This document shows, in pieces, positions 54,216 through 63,947 of a stretch of 64,000 bases of DNA. Made by a program: the position numbers and the translations under genes. The number at the start of each line of letters is the position of its first letter. Position 1 is the stretch's first letter. The stretch is from Candidatus Zymogenaceae bacterium (GTDB lineage Bacteria; Desulfobacterota; Zymogenia; Zymogenales; Zymogenaceae), in NCBI GenBank assembly GCA_016931225.1, contig JAFGFE010000014.1, forward strand, positions 62,001 to 126,000, given 5' to 3'. The notes below the pieces were generated by a model that did not search any database, had not been told where the DNA came from, and was given only the letters and a program-made list of their open reading frames with translations.

Positions 54216-55376
54216 TCAGAGCTTCGATCGAATGTTTCTGTCCGTGTCGGTGAATAATCCCGCCATCCGTTCTTTTGCCCCGATGATCGGTCCCAGGTCG
54301 TTTTCGGGGCTATCCAGGTAAAAATAGACGCAGCTTGAGACGTCGTCTTGGCGCTCGAAATAGCCGATGGGCCATTCATCACCGATTGTGGTGAGGTCCA
54401 CCTCCACGAGCCCCGGTCCCGCCCGGTACACCTTCGGATTTATCTCGATCAGCATCTTTTTTGAGTCCTCCCACCAGATGCCCATCTGCTGGAGGGTCAC
54501 CCGGATGTCTTCGTAAAAATAGACCGGGTCCGGGATATGCAGCCGGTAAAAGGAATACTGCATATTTTCCTCGTCCGCCAGAGCGCAGCCCTGGTAGAGA
54601 TTGACGAAGCTCCACAGGTTGAAGGCCGACCCGATGTAGTCCTCGTTCCCGGTGCCGCAGAGGGTTGGATAGTCGGTGTCCCCGTCGAGGTATATCTTCG
54701 CCTCGCCCTCGCCCCACCAGGCGGTGCCGTACTTCTTTGTATCCAGGATCAATCCGATCTGCGCCCCGAGGTATCGTCCCTTCCCTTCGATCTTCGGAAG
54801 GATCTCGAAGTCCTGCTGGAAGGTGGTGGGGTTTTCCCGCCGGAAGTGTGCGTGGAAATAGGAGACGTCGTTTGTGTGGTCGTCTCCGATGGTGTAGTTG
54901 ATGTCGTAGTAGAAAAGGGAGAGGTTGATGCCGCTTTCGTTGGTGACCACCACCTTCATGCCGGTTTTAAACGGCATGGGGACGACGGAGACGAAGCTCC
55001 TCCCCTCGGGACTGGAAAAGAGGGCGGACTCGAAGGGGCGCATCCTCCCCAGACCGTGGCCGAAGAAATCTCCCAGGGGTGTCGAGACCGCCGGCGTGGC
55101 GGCATTATCCCAGTAGATATCCAGGCGGATCCCCCGGATCATTTCGGGGGTGCGATCGTTTATGGTAATCCAGATACGCCGAAGCGTCCCGCTGGTGCCG
55201 GACACCTGGGCCAGCACCTTCTCTTCACCCGCCGGGAGATAGAAGAAGGCGGAGCCCTTTCTCCCGCCGTTTTCCTTCCCCCCCGCCCCCTTTACGCCGT
55301 TCCAGTTTTCCGGGCTGGCCCAGCGGGTCTCGACGCCTTTGGGGAGGGAGTAGAGCGACTTCGGATCATACATCAT
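54216..55376 (-). CDS. GH172-family (DUF2961) glycosidase, D-arabino/fructofuranosidase-like
   Basis: The 386 residues match DUF2961. Known GH172 members act on alpha-D-fructofuranosides (difructose anhydride formers) and alpha-D-arabinofuranosides. Diagnostic segments are ENWNGVKGAGGKENGGRKGS, WITINDRTPEMIRGIRLDIYWD, DFFGHGLG and LCGTGNEDYIGSAF with a catalytic acid candidate. There is no signal peptide, so the reaction would be cytosolic, matching a transporter gene directly downstream. The start at 55376 follows ACAGGAGGTATTGTT. It is divergent from the LacI gene and probably controlled by it. Confidence 0.85.
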   Translation of the reverse strand: MMYDPKSLYSLPKGVETRWASPENWNGVKGAGGKENGGRKGSAFFYLPAGEEKVLAQVSGTSGTLRRIWITINDRTPEMIRGIRLDIYWDNAATPAVSTPLGDFFGHGLGRMRPFESALFSSPEGRSFVSVVPMPFKTGMKVVVTNESGINLSLFYYDINYTIGDDHTNDVSYFHAHFRRENPTTFQQDFEILPKIEGKGRYLGAQIGLILDTKKYGTAWWGEGEAKIYLDGDTDYPTLCGTGNEDYIGSAFNLWSFVNLYQGCALADEENMQYSFYRLHIPDPVYFYEDIRVTLQQMGIWWEDSKKMLIEINPKVYRAGPGLVEVDLTTIGDEWPIGYFERQDDVSSCVYFYLDSPENDLGPIIGAKERMAGLFTDTDRNIRSKL

Positions 55377-55590
55377 AACAATACCTCCTGTGTTCCATAT
55401 TGACATTTCTCCCGGAGTTCCGTATTTTTAATATATATGTATGTGTCGAGAGATTTTCGTGGTTTCATATGTCGGGGCGCTTTTTCATATTACAGGATCG
55501 ACCCGGCGAATTATTGTTGAGAGTATATGTATGGAGTCCGGAGGCGGCCGGCGGAGACGAAACTCGATGGATGTAACCGGCTTTCTAACC

Positions 55591-55619
55591 TTGACAGCTC
55601 CGGAAACGTGGAGTAGTAT
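55591..55619 (+). promoter_or_regulatory. promoter of the LacI-isomerase-kinase operon
   Basis: TTGACA at 55591-55596, a 17-base spacer and TAGTAT at 55614-55619. Transcription should start at about 55626, within the palindrome. The -10 overlaps the divergent -10. Confidence 0.7.
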
Positions 55620-55642
55620 AACATGCACAATCGATTGTGCAA
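55615..55642 (-). promoter_or_regulatory. divergent promoter toward the GH172 gene
   Basis: On the minus strand, TTGCAC (55642-55637), a 16-base spacer and TATACT (55620-55615) with a TGT extended element directly before it. Most of the -35 and spacer lies in the LacI palindrome. The leader is about 230 bases. Confidence 0.6.
55624..55641. promoter_or_regulatory. 18-bp perfect palindromic operator for the LacI regulator
   Basis: TGCACAATCGATTGTGCA is a perfect palindrome with the central CG typical of LacI/GalR sites. It covers the start of the plus transcript and the -35/spacer of the minus promoter, so a single dimer could repress both the GH172/transporter side and the regulator/isomerase/kinase side. 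Confidence 0.75.
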
Positions 55643-55654
55643 GGAAAAAAATAC

Positions 55655-56674
55655 GTGAAGCCCACCATGCAGGACATCGCGAAGCGCGCCGGGGTGAACA
55701 TCTCCACCGTCAGCAGGGTGCTTGCCGGTAAGGCGAAGAGTTCCCGCATCGGTGAAGAAACCACCCGACGGGTGCTGTCCGTGGCGGAGGAGCTTGGGTA
55801 TCGCCCCAACCTCTCGGCCCGGGCGCTGCGCACGAGCAAGACCGACACCCTGGGCCTTCTGGTGACCGACCTGGCCAATCCCTTTTTCGCCACGATCAGC
55901 GCCGCGTGCGAGGCGGAGGCGTCTTCCGCCGGGTACGGGGTGATGGTGGCCACCAGCGGGGAGAACAGGAGCCGGGAGGCGCACTATATCTCGCTGCTTC
56001 GGTCGAGGCCCGTGGACGGGCTGATCGTGACCCCGGCGGGGCTGACCCCCCATCAGGAGCTGGAGCTGCTTTTGGAGGAGGGATTCCCCCTGGTGTTGAT
56101 GGATCGGAGGATTGACGGTGTGTCCTGTGACAGCGTGGTGGTGGACAACCGAGACGGTGCAAGACGGCTCGTGAGGGAGCTTATTGATATGGGTGCCGTG
56201 ACCATCGCGGTCGCCGGCGGCCCCGTCGACACATGGACCGGGGCCGAGCGGATGAAGGGGTTTATAGAAGGCATCCGTGATGCGAATCTTTTGTTTTCCG
56301 AGGAAATGGTATACATCGGGCCCTATGACGAGGAAACCGGGCGCCGCGCCGCCCGATCGTTTCTTGAAAGGGGCAAAAAACCGGACGCCGTCGTCGCGGC
56401 AAACAACCGGATCCTCGAGGGGGTGCTGGAGATTCTGATGGCGAGAGGTTCGGACGGCGAAAACATCGCCGTCGGTGCGTTCGACGGGGTTCCCTTCACG
56501 GGATTGATGCGTCGTCCGATCGTCATTGCGGAACAGCCCAGGCGGGAGATCGGCCGTCGGGCCGCCCGTCTTTTGATTGATCGGATCGAGGGGGCCACTA
56601 CTTGTGGGATTCGGGAGGAGGTGCTCCCCGTCCGCATTACACGGACCGGGGAAAGCTCAGTCTCCCTAACCTGA
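55655..56674 (+). CDS. LacI-family transcriptional repressor
   Basis: Reading from GTG at 55655, nine bases after AAGGA, gives the usual LacI start MKPTMQDIAKRAGVNISTVS with the helix-turn-helix and hinge (PNLSARALR). The sugar-binding domain follows (LLVTDLANPFFATI to residue 339). The longer GTG start at 55637 lies inside the operator palindrome and is less likely. The operator at 55624-55641 lies just upstream, so it should repress itself and the divergent genes. The inducer is likely a sugar from the GH172 or isomerase pathway. Confidence 0.92.
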   Translation: MKPTMQDIAKRAGVNISTVSRVLAGKAKSSRIGEETTRRVLSVAEELGYRPNLSARALRTSKTDTLGLLVTDLANPFFATISAACEAEASSAGYGVMVATSGENRSREAHYISLLRSRPVDGLIVTPAGLTPHQELELLLEEGFPLVLMDRRIDGVSCDSVVVDNRDGARRLVRELIDMGAVTIAVAGGPVDTWTGAERMKGFIEGIRDANLLFSEEMVYIGPYDEETGRRAARSFLERGKKPDAVVAANNRILEGVLEILMARGSDGENIAVGAFDGVPFTGLMRRPIVIAEQPRREIGRRAARLLIDRIEGATTCGIREEVLPVRITRTGESSVSLT

Positions 56675-56716
56675 ACGGATAACAAAGAATACAAACAAAA
56701 AAGGGGAGAAAACGCC

Positions 56717-58234
56717 ATGAGTACGCGGATCGGGATTTTTTGGCCCGGAGACTACCGGGAAAAGCCGAATGAGGACGCCCTCCCGCAGATGACCGAGGCC
56801 ACGCGCCGGCTTGAAGCGGCCCTCGATCGCCTGGGGAAAAAACATTACCGGATCGACGGCTTTTTGACCCGGCCCCACGAGTCCATCGAGAAGCTCGGCC
56901 CTGTGGACGATCCGCTCATCGGCGTCTTCGCCCACTGGGTCTACGGCCCCCACACCACCGACGGCACCGTGGGGAAGGACACGCCGCTTTTATTGGCCAG
57001 CAATTTTTCCGGCACGTGGCCCGGGCTCGTGGGGCTTCTCAACACCAGCGCGTGCCTGGAGACCGTGGGGCGCAGGCACTCCAGGATATGGACGGATGCT
57101 GTGGACTGGACGAAGGACGATGCCTTCATAGCGGGGCTGGAGCAGTGGTGCAGCGTGGGGAGTGTGTCGTACCCGAAAGACGCGATCGCCTACAGCGCCC
57201 CGGTGGATGAGGGGGCCGTCCGGATCGCGCGGGAGGTCGCAGGGGAGATCGAGAAACGGAGGATTCTCATCCTCATGTTGGGGGACACCAGCATGGGCAT
57301 GATCAACGGCTACTTCGGCCCGAGGCTGCTCTCCCGGGTCGGCTTCGCCGAGCACAAGGTGGATCAGGCGTGGCTGGTGGCCCGGGGAAGAGACATCGAT
57401 CAAAGGCGCATCGAGGACGCGTATCGGTTCGTGGTGGATAAGGGCGTTGTCTTTCACTACGACGATCCGGGAGCTGGGGACTTCGACGCAAACGCCACGA
57501 AGGAGCAGCTCCGGGACTACCTGACGGTGCTCGACCTGGTGGGTGAATTCAAGGCCGACTGCATCGGCTGGCAGTATCAGCTCGGCCTCATCCCGCTGCG
57601 CCCCCCCTCCGATTTCGCAGAGGGTCTTCTCAACAGCGGATGCCGCCCCGAGGGAACCGGCACGACCATCGTGGATTCCACCGAGGCCGACCAGGGAAAC
57701 GTCATCCCCATGGAGCTGATGAAGCGCATCCTGCAAAAAAAGGGGATGGGAGAAGGCGTGATGTTTCACGACGTGCGATGGGGGGCGGAGTTCGACGGCC
57801 GGTTCCTGTGGGTGCTGCTCAACAGCGGATCCTCCAGCGCCTACGCCTTCAATCACGACATGAAAAGCCTCAAGGGCGTCCACTCCTATCGACAGCCGGC
57901 GGCGTATTTCCCCAATCCGGGGGGCACCTTCACCGGCGAGAGCCTGCCGGGAAAGATCACCTGGGCCCGGTCGTATATCAAGGACGATGAGCTGTGGATG
58001 GACGTTGGGAAAGGCGAGGTCGTGAAGCTCCCGGAGGCCACCAGGGACGCGTGGTGGGAGGGGACGAACCGGCAGTGGCCGTTCATGGCCGCCGACATGG
58101 GGATCTCCCGGGATACCCTCATGGCCCACTACATGAGCAACCACGCGGCGGTGGCCTACGGAGACATCTTTGGAGAGATGGTCGCCCTCTCCCGAGAGCT
58201 GGGTTTCAAGGTGCGGGTGCTGAAGGAGCGGTGA
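56717..58234 (+). CDS. fucose/arabinose isomerase-family sugar isomerase
   Basis: This 505-residue protein of the L-fucose isomerase superfamily has segments typical of it: [29 protein letters not shown] and [13 protein letters not shown], with likely metal ligands Glu, Asp and His. L-fucose isomerases also convert D-arabinose to D-ribulose. The next gene is a ribulokinase-like FGGY kinase only one base away, so an aldopentose-to-ketopentose step followed by phosphorylation is the simplest reading. AAAAGGGGAGAAAACGCC precedes the ATG. Confidence 0.82.
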   Translation: MSTRIGIFWPGDYREKPNEDALPQMTEATRRLEAALDRLGKKHYRIDGFLTRPHESIEKLGPVDDPLIGVFAHWVYGPHTTDGTVGKDTPLLLASNFSGTWPGLVGLLNTSACLETVGRRHSRIWTDAVDWTKDDAFIAGLEQWCSVGSVSYPKDAIAYSAPVDEGAVRIAREVAGEIEKRRILILMLGDTSMGMINGYFGPRLLSRVGFAEHKVDQAWLVARGRDIDQRRIEDAYRFVVDKGVVFHYDDPGAGDFDANATKEQLRDYLTVLDLVGEFKADCIGWQYQLGLIPLRPPSDFAEGLLNSGCRPEGTGTTIVDSTEADQGNVIPMELMKRILQKKGMGEGVMFHDVRWGAEFDGRFLWVLLNSGSSSAYAFNHDMKSLKGVHSYRQPAAYFPNPGGTFTGESLPGKITWARSYIKDDELWMDVGKGEVVKLPEATRDAWWEGTNRQWPFMAADMGISRDTLMAHYMSNHAAVAYGDIFGEMVALSRELGFKVRVLKER

Positions 58235-58235
58235 T

Positions 58236-59876
58236 ATGACGGATAAATTCTATATCGGCGTGGACGTGGGCACCGGCAGCGCCCGGGCCGGTCTGTTCGA
58301 CGGAAACGGAAAGATGCGGGGCATGGCCGCCCACCCGATCGAGATGTCCCGGCCGGAGAACGATTTCGTCGAGCAGAGCTCCGAGAATATTTGGAGGATG
58401 GTGTGTCGGTCCGTCCGGGACGCAATGAGTGAGGCGGGGGTGGATGGGGGCCGGATCGGCGGGATGGGGTTCGACGCCACCTGCTCACTGGTGGCGGTGG
58501 ATGCGGACGACGGGCCGGTGAGCGTCTCGCCCACGGGCGATGACCGGTGGAACGTTATCGTCTGGATGGACCACCGGGCGATATCGGAAACCGAAGAGAT
58601 CAACCGCATGGGCCATCCCGTGCTGCAATACGTGGGCGGCGTCATCTCCCCGGAGATGCAGACGCCGAAGCTGTTGTGGCTCAAGCGAAACCTCCCCGAC
58701 GCCTGGAGAAGAGCCGCCCGGTTCTTCGATCTGCCGGATTACCTCACCTATCGTGCCACAGGCTTCGACACCCGGTCGCTCTGCAGCATCGTGTGCAAGT
58801 GGACCTATCTGGGCCGCGAGAACAGGTGGGACGATGATTACTTCTCCCGGGCGGGGCTGGGGGACCTTTCTGATGAGGGATATCGCCGCATCGGCACCCG
58901 GATACGCCCCATGGGGGAGCCGGTGGGGGAGGGCCTCTCGCGGCGGGCGGCGGATGAGCTGGGGCTTTCTCCCGGAACCCCGGTGGGGGTCTCCATCATA
59001 GATGCCCATGCCGGCGGGGTGGGGTTGTTGGGGATGACCGTCGACGGCAGAGCGCTGTCTCCCGACGATTTCGAGAGGCGGCTCGCCCTCATCGGCGGCA
59101 CCAGCACGTGCCACATGGCCGTAAGCACGGAGCCCCGCTTCATCCCCGGCGTCTGGGGGCCCTACTACGGCGCCATGATACCGGGGATGTGGCTCACCGA
59201 GGGGGGGCAGAGCGCAACCGGCTCCCTCATCGATCATGTCATCTTTTCCCATAGCGCTTCCGCTCCCCTTGCCGAGGAGGCGAAAGCAGCCGGTACGACG
59301 ATATATGAGCTTCTCAACCGGCGGCTCGACCGCCTTTCTGAGACGGCATCTCATCCCGGCGCCCTCACCGAGGAGCTTCACGTGCTCCCCTATTTTCACG
59401 GCAATCGATCGCCCCGGGCCGACGCCACGCTGCGGGGTGCGGTCTGCGGTCTTCGCCTGTCGGACACGGCGGACGACCTGGCGCTTGTATATCTCGCCGC
59501 CGTGCAGGCGGTTGCCTACGGAACCCGGCACATCATCGAGGAGATGAACACTGCGGGCTACGCCGTCGATACCGTAATCGCCTGCGGCGGCGGCACGAAG
59601 AACCGGGTGTTCTTGAGGGAGCATGCGAACTCCACCGGATGCCGGATCGTCCTGGGCGCGGAGCCAGAGGCGGTGCTTTTGGGGTCGGCGGTGCTGGGGG
59701 CGGTGGCCGGGGGAGATTTCCCCACGATCATGGAGGCCATGGCCGCGATGGAGTCGCCGGGGGAGGTGATCGGTCCGGAGGCGGGGGCGGTCCGGGACTA
59801 TCATGACAGAAAATATCGGGTCTTTCATCGCATGTACGACGACTTCATGGCCTATCGCGTGCTGATGCGGCAATGA
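58236..59876 (+). CDS. FGGY-family carbohydrate kinase (ribulokinase-like)
   Basis: This 546-residue kinase has both FGGY lobes. It opens with [17 protein letters not shown] (phosphate-1 motif), then WMDHRA in the substrate pocket (TrpMetAspHis, as in ribulo- and xylulokinases). The C-terminal lobe has GTSTCHMAV and [14 protein letters not shown], the adenine-binding loop. It phosphorylates a ketose, likely D-ribulose, with ATP. AGCGGTGAT precedes the ATG, which follows the isomerase stop by one base. No gene follows closely on this strand. Confidence 0.9.
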   Translation: MTDKFYIGVDVGTGSARAGLFDGNGKMRGMAAHPIEMSRPENDFVEQSSENIWRMVCRSVRDAMSEAGVDGGRIGGMGFDATCSLVAVDADDGPVSVSPTGDDRWNVIVWMDHRAISETEEINRMGHPVLQYVGGVISPEMQTPKLLWLKRNLPDAWRRAARFFDLPDYLTYRATGFDTRSLCSIVCKWTYLGRENRWDDDYFSRAGLGDLSDEGYRRIGTRIRPMGEPVGEGLSRRAADELGLSPGTPVGVSIIDAHAGGVGLLGMTVDGRALSPDDFERRLALIGGTSTCHMAVSTEPRFIPGVWGPYYGAMIPGMWLTEGGQSATGSLIDHVIFSHSASAPLAEEAKAAGTTIYELLNRRLDRLSETASHPGALTEELHVLPYFHGNRSPRADATLRGAVCGLRLSDTADDLALVYLAAVQAVAYGTRHIIEEMNTAGYAVDTVIACGGGTKNRVFLREHANSTGCRIVLGAEPEAVLLGSAVLGAVAGGDFPTIMEAMAAMESPGEVIGPEAGAVRDYHDRKYRVFHRMYDDFMAYRVLMRQ

Positions 59877-60185
59877 TCCGATTGCCTGCCGTTAAATCAC
59901 CGACATTGATGAGAGAATACCCTTGATTTCATCATGGAAGGGCAAGACGTCGGACACACCGCCCGTCTTTTACTCATACATCCCCCCAGGGAAGGAGAAT
60001 CCCCTTACCCGCCCGCCCGACTCTATTCGGTGTGTGCCTTCCCATGTCGTGGAGAGAGGGAGAATGGCGAGCGTATCCCCGCAACAGAAAATTAGAAGTA
60101 TTAAAAAGCAGAAAAGTATGTTATTATAAAAAATCCGTGTATCTTTTCCTTCACGATCCAATCAGTTACGTAACCGGGGTGGAGC
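59877..60185. other. intergenic region
   Basis: No gene found. CCCTT/AAGGG at about 59919-59941 forms a short stem. The last 60-odd bases are AT-rich and may hold the promoter of the V4R gene, but no good -35/-10 pair is visible. Confidence 0.3.
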
Positions 60186-61142
60186 ATGTCGAGAGACATC
60201 ACGTGGGACCTGAAAAACGGGACCATCCATTCGGGCGATCTGCGACTGGTCATGCATCGGGAGATGTTCATCTCATTGTTGCTTGACAAGCTTGCCGGAT
60301 ATGGCCCCGGCCTCTTAAATCGACTCCTGCTCAATGTGGCGCGAAAGACGAATCTCCCGACGGTCCGGGACATAGAGGACGCCAGAGAACAGGAATCCCT
60401 CTCTCCGGAGGAGCGGGAGTTGATGATTCTTTCGTACTTCTTCGGCGGCCTGCGTGACACCTACGCCGATCACCCCCCCCTGCGGAACACGATTTCAATC
60501 CTCAAGTGGACCGAAAAGAACGAGATCATGTTCAACGATCCGTCCCGAACGTTCATCTTTTTGCCGGTGAGGATGATCTGGGCGATGAAAAAGGATATGG
60601 AAGGGCTTTTGGGCGAGCACGGCTTCATGCAGATTCTCAGTCGGGCGGCCCGGGATACGGGGAGGATAACCGGCGGCAATGAGGTGGAAAGATATAAAGA
60701 CCTCACCATTGAAAAGCTGTTTGAGCGAATATCATTCGAGATGTCCTGGGTGTTTCCGGTGCTGGGCTGGGGCAGATGCAGCATCGTTACCGATGCGGAA
60801 CACAACAGGCTTTGTTTCAAGGTTGCAAACAGCTATGAGTCCGACGGCCTGTCGTTTAACCGCTATAACTGTGTAATATTCCTCAATTACCTGGTCGGGG
60901 TCGCCGAGGGGATCATGAGGCCGATCACCGGGCTTCACGCGTCGGGATGTGAGATCAAGTGTGTCGCCAACGGAGACGACTGCTGCGCCTTCTTCGTTCA
61001 GTTTCACAAACCCGATGAGCGGCTGGACCTGTCGTGCGATGAGTTTCGAGAGAAACAGAAAGAAATCATGGAAGAATTCCCCGACAAAGACGCCGATCCC
61101 ACCGAGCATCCGATGATACAGGCCTTTCTTGAGGGCGGATAG
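60186..61142 (+). CDS. V4R-domain protein
   Basis: The C-terminal half of the 318 residues matches the V4R (4-vinyl reductase) domain, a small-molecule-binding fold related to heme-NO-binding sensors. It has YLVGVAEGIMRPITGLHASGCEIKCVANGDDCCAFFV, with a Cys-rich end typical of the family. The N-terminal half is helical and has no known motif. V4R proteins often sense or process hydrocarbon or tetrapyrrole ligands. The gene stands alone. Cofactor and partner unknown. Confidence 0.82.
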   Translation: MSRDITWDLKNGTIHSGDLRLVMHREMFISLLLDKLAGYGPGLLNRLLLNVARKTNLPTVRDIEDAREQESLSPEERELMILSYFFGGLRDTYADHPPLRNTISILKWTEKNEIMFNDPSRTFIFLPVRMIWAMKKDMEGLLGEHGFMQILSRAARDTGRITGGNEVERYKDLTIEKLFERISFEMSWVFPVLGWGRCSIVTDAEHNRLCFKVANSYESDGLSFNRYNCVIFLNYLVGVAEGIMRPITGLHASGCEIKCVANGDDCCAFFVQFHKPDERLDLSCDEFREKQKEIMEEFPDKDADPTEHPMIQAFLEGG

Positions 61143-61362
61143 CCCGCCATCAACTCCTCCGTTTTTTTCCATTCAATCGTAACCTAAAAAAACAGACGAC
61201 GATTCGCCCGCCGGCGTGACGGGTGCCGATGGGAGGTGTCCCGGGTCGGATATCGTTCCGGTGTACGGGGGGATGAAAGGTGAAGTGACAGTGCAGACAT
61301 ATATTTCCGCACCGTATATAAACGAACGATATTCATGTATTTAATATTTACGGGCAATCCGC

Positions 61363-61391
61363 TTGACATGATAAATTTTTTTTATTAAAAT
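61363..61391 (+). promoter_or_regulatory. strong sigma70-type promoter for the outer membrane protein gene
   Basis: TTGACA at 61363-61368, a 17-base spacer rich in T, and TAAAAT at 61386-61391. The start codon is 58 bases downstream. Confidence 0.8.
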
Positions 61392-61448
61392 CAGACAAAT
61401 CGATTTTGGTGATTTTTTACCTGTATCGTTATGAATGGAGAAAAGAAC

Positions 61449-63122
61449 ATGAGACCGTGCGTGAGGGTGTTGGCAGGTGTTTTCTCTCTTCTGGCGGTGC
61501 TGGTGTGCGGTGGCGTTGCGGCGGGCCAGGACTATCTCTACATTCGAAACAGCACTGTTTCGGACACGCCCAAGATCATCGAGAATTTTGACGGTGCCCC
61601 GGGAGAGATCGTCTTTCTTGAAAATCCGGCGCTGTTGCGGCTCGATTCGTCCTTCAGGTTCCTCTCCGATGTCTCCTACCGGGGGAGCTATTCGGACGTC
61701 TCGACCCGGGACATTATGTACAGCAACGGTCATCTCTATCCGGTGGGAACGGTGATCGGCTCCTCCGATCTCGACAGCAGATATGTGACCAATACCTGGG
61801 GCACGGATATCGGCTTCGCTCTGAAGATCAACTCCAACATGAACCTGGCGTTCGTCTTCGAGTACCTCTCCGGGGAGACCCGGGGCGATACGGACATCTA
61901 CACGGATACATTAGAAAGTCCCATTCTCTCTCACTATTTCTGGGGAAGCGGTGAAAACGGACATCGGTCGAACCGGTATGCGTCGACACTGCTCCTCTCC
62001 TGGGAGGCGGCCGATGCCCTCTCCCTCGGGGTGGGAGTGACCCACAACCTTTATGATGACACGCGGAAAAACAGCATAAATGGCTTATGTAAGCGTGTTT
62101 CTCCTTTACCTATTTTTAACCTTACCTACAACATAGAGAGCGAAGAGATCCTGAGCCTGGACTATCACGGTGTATCACCGTTCTTGGGCGTGTCATATGC
62201 GCCGTCCGAGTGTTTCAGACTTGAGACATCCCTCGGTCTCGATATGTATACAGGTTCCGTCTCCAAGGAAGCCGAGATATCCGCATTTGGGAATGACTAC
62301 TCCGAGGACGTGGATTCCGGCGACCTGGACGGCTGGGGGATGCGGGGAGATATTAAACTAACGGCGGGATTGAATGAGCGAGTGTCGATTCCCGTGAGAT
62401 TCAGCGTGTCGTACAATGAGCTTGAATGGAACACGAACGGTGCGGGATATGGAAATATGTTTAACGGCGGATATTGGTATTTCATTCGCGGCCGGGGCCC
62501 CATTGAGTATGAGAATGATTTCGAGGCGTGGGATATGAGCGCCGGCGTCGGGATCAAGTACACGACCGACGGGCTCGCCCTTTCGTTCGTGCCGATGTAC
62601 ACACACCGGGTATTCACCAACGACTACAACGTCCACAACCGGGTGACCGGGGGAAGCAACCCGGCCGGAGATTACCTGTTCACCCAGTCCGATAGGGAAG
62701 AGGTGGACGTGCTCTCCCTCGACGTCCGGGTGGAGAAGAGATTTTCGGAGGAGTGTACCGGCGAGCTCGGTCTCCGGTATGACTGGGGGTGGGTGAAGAG
62801 GGACTATGACGTGTACCTGACAAATCCACTTGAATTCGTCCCCGGAAACTACCTGGACGCGACGAGCTCCGGGAAGGATCAATACCACGACCTGACGCTC
62901 AGCACGGAACTGTTCGTCACACCGGTACAGAACCTGACGATCACCCTCTCTGGGATGGTGACGATCCCCTTGGAGCCCCTGGATTACGATCTCTCCGGCT
63001 CCGTCACGGGGACTGATCCGACGGTGACAAATACTTTCTACAACACCAACGGCATCGCTCGCGATTACAAGGATTCGAGCTGGGTATACGGCGGGATGCT
63101 GGAGGTGATCTACGAGTTTTAA
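61449..63122 (+). CDS. outer membrane beta-barrel protein
   Basis: This 557-residue protein starts at the ATG with GGAGAAAAGAAC before it. It has a signal peptide (VLAGVFSLLAVLVCGGVAAG). The mature part alternates short amphipathic strands with Tyr/Trp girdles and ends in LEVIYEF, the C-terminal aromatic signature of outer membrane barrels. No enzymatic motif is seen. Loops are acidic. It is likely a channel or structural porin-like protein. An intrinsic terminator follows closely. Confidence 0.85.
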   Translation: MRPCVRVLAGVFSLLAVLVCGGVAAGQDYLYIRNSTVSDTPKIIENFDGAPGEIVFLENPALLRLDSSFRFLSDVSYRGSYSDVSTRDIMYSNGHLYPVGTVIGSSDLDSRYVTNTWGTDIGFALKINSNMNLAFVFEYLSGETRGDTDIYTDTLESPILSHYFWGSGENGHRSNRYASTLLLSWEAADALSLGVGVTHNLYDDTRKNSINGLCKRVSPLPIFNLTYNIESEEILSLDYHGVSPFLGVSYAPSECFRLETSLGLDMYTGSVSKEAEISAFGNDYSEDVDSGDLDGWGMRGDIKLTAGLNERVSIPVRFSVSYNELEWNTNGAGYGNMFNGGYWYFIRGRGPIEYENDFEAWDMSAGVGIKYTTDGLALSFVPMYTHRVFTNDYNVHNRVTGGSNPAGDYLFTQSDREEVDVLSLDVRVEKRFSEECTGELGLRYDWGWVKRDYDVYLTNPLEFVPGNYLDATSSGKDQYHDLTLSTELFVTPVQNLTITLSGMVTIPLEPLDYDLSGSVTGTDPTVTNTFYNTNGIARDYKDSSWVYGGMLEVIYEF

Positions 63123-63150
63123 GATTTAAAAAAGGCGGATAAAGAGAAAA

Positions 63151-63177
63151 AGCGGGGGGCGATCCCCCGCTTTTTTA
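63151..63177 (+). terminator. intrinsic terminator after the barrel gene
   Basis: AGCGGGGG pairs with TCCCCCGCT around a GCGA-type loop, with TTTTTT right after. Confidence 0.85.
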
Positions 63178-63206
63178 TGGGGAAAACGCATTTTTTTCGG
63201 GAAAAA

Positions 63207-63238
63207 AGTGACGAAGATCACAAATATTGAGAATATTT
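63207..63238. promoter_or_regulatory. CRP-like site and adjacent palindrome upstream of the last gene
   Basis: GTGACGAAGATCAC (63208-63221) fits the CRP/FNR-type pattern GTGA-N6-TCAC. Right after it lies AAATATT-GAG-AATATTT, a 17-base inverted repeat (63222-63238). Both sit about 100 bases before the ATG of the secreted protein gene. Confidence 0.4.
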
Positions 63239-63338
63239 TATCCGTATGTGATTTTCGTTACAGTTGCTCCCCCACCTTTTGCTATCCTGAAACCGTATAC
63301 TACATATATCCAATAACCTTTTTATCAGGAGGCAAAAC

Positions 63339-63947
63339 ATGAAACGGGGAATGTTTGTTATCATTTTCGCACTTATCGCTATCATTTCTTTACCGGCTTT
63401 TGCCGAAACCGTGGTCGACGATGTGAGGATCGTCAATACCAGCGCCCTGGATCCCTTCGAGTATCAGAAGTATCTGGACGACGACGATCTGAGGAGTCTG
63501 GCGGGTCTTTCCGTGTCGGAAAATCCGACGCTGTTTCCCACCATCGAGAGCTTCGAGGTGAGACAGACCAAATCGGAGCTTGAGTTTCACGGCAGCATCG
63601 ACCCGGAGAAGGAGGCCTTGGAGTTCATCTCCATGCCCTACTACAACGAGGTCGGAAAGTACGACGTGGCGGTGGTCAAGCCTGACGGCAGCATTGAGCG
63701 GTATGACAAGGAAGTCGTCATCGACTATCAGGAGCGCACCATCAAGACCTACGATTCCCTTTCCGTAGAGGAGGGGGACGTGGTGCTGCTGTTCGCCAAG
63801 GAGTATGTGGAGATCGTGTTTGGGAAGGAGGAAAGGAACACAATCGGAGAAGGCAGAACCACCACGGCCAGTCGGGGACAGCAACCCGGACGCCCCGGTG
63901 GAAATAATAACGGGAACAACAACAACGGCAACAACGGCCGTCCATAA
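63339..63947 (+). CDS. small secreted protein with Gly/Asn-rich tail
   Basis: This 202-residue protein has signal peptide MKRGMFVIIFALIAIISLPAFAE, then about 155 residues of mixed beta-rich sequence with no recognised domain (FEYQKYLDDDDLRSL, IERYDKEVVIDYQERTIKTY). It ends in a low-complexity tail of Gly, Asn and Arg (GNNNGNNNNG-type). ATCAGGAGGCAAAAC gives a strong ribosome site. The terminal stretch is near the edge of the window. Likely an envelope protein of unknown role. Confidence 0.8.
   Translation: MKRGMFVIIFALIAIISLPAFAETVVDDVRIVNTSALDPFEYQKYLDDDDLRSLAGLSVSENPTLFPTIESFEVRQTKSELEFHGSIDPEKEALEFISMPYYNEVGKYDVAVVKPDGSIERYDKEVVIDYQERTIKTYDSLSVEEGDVVLLFAKEYVEIVFGKEERNTIGEGRTTTASRGQQPGRPGGNNNGNNNNGNNGRP

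Noticed and set aside
55400-55428. TTGACA-17-TATTTT on the plus strand inside the GH172 leader
   Set aside because: It would drive a long leader toward LacI, and the promoter at 55591-55619 is closer and better.
56990-58144. Minus-strand frame opposite the isomerase gene
   Set aside because: High-GC shadow of a gene with clear isomerase segments.
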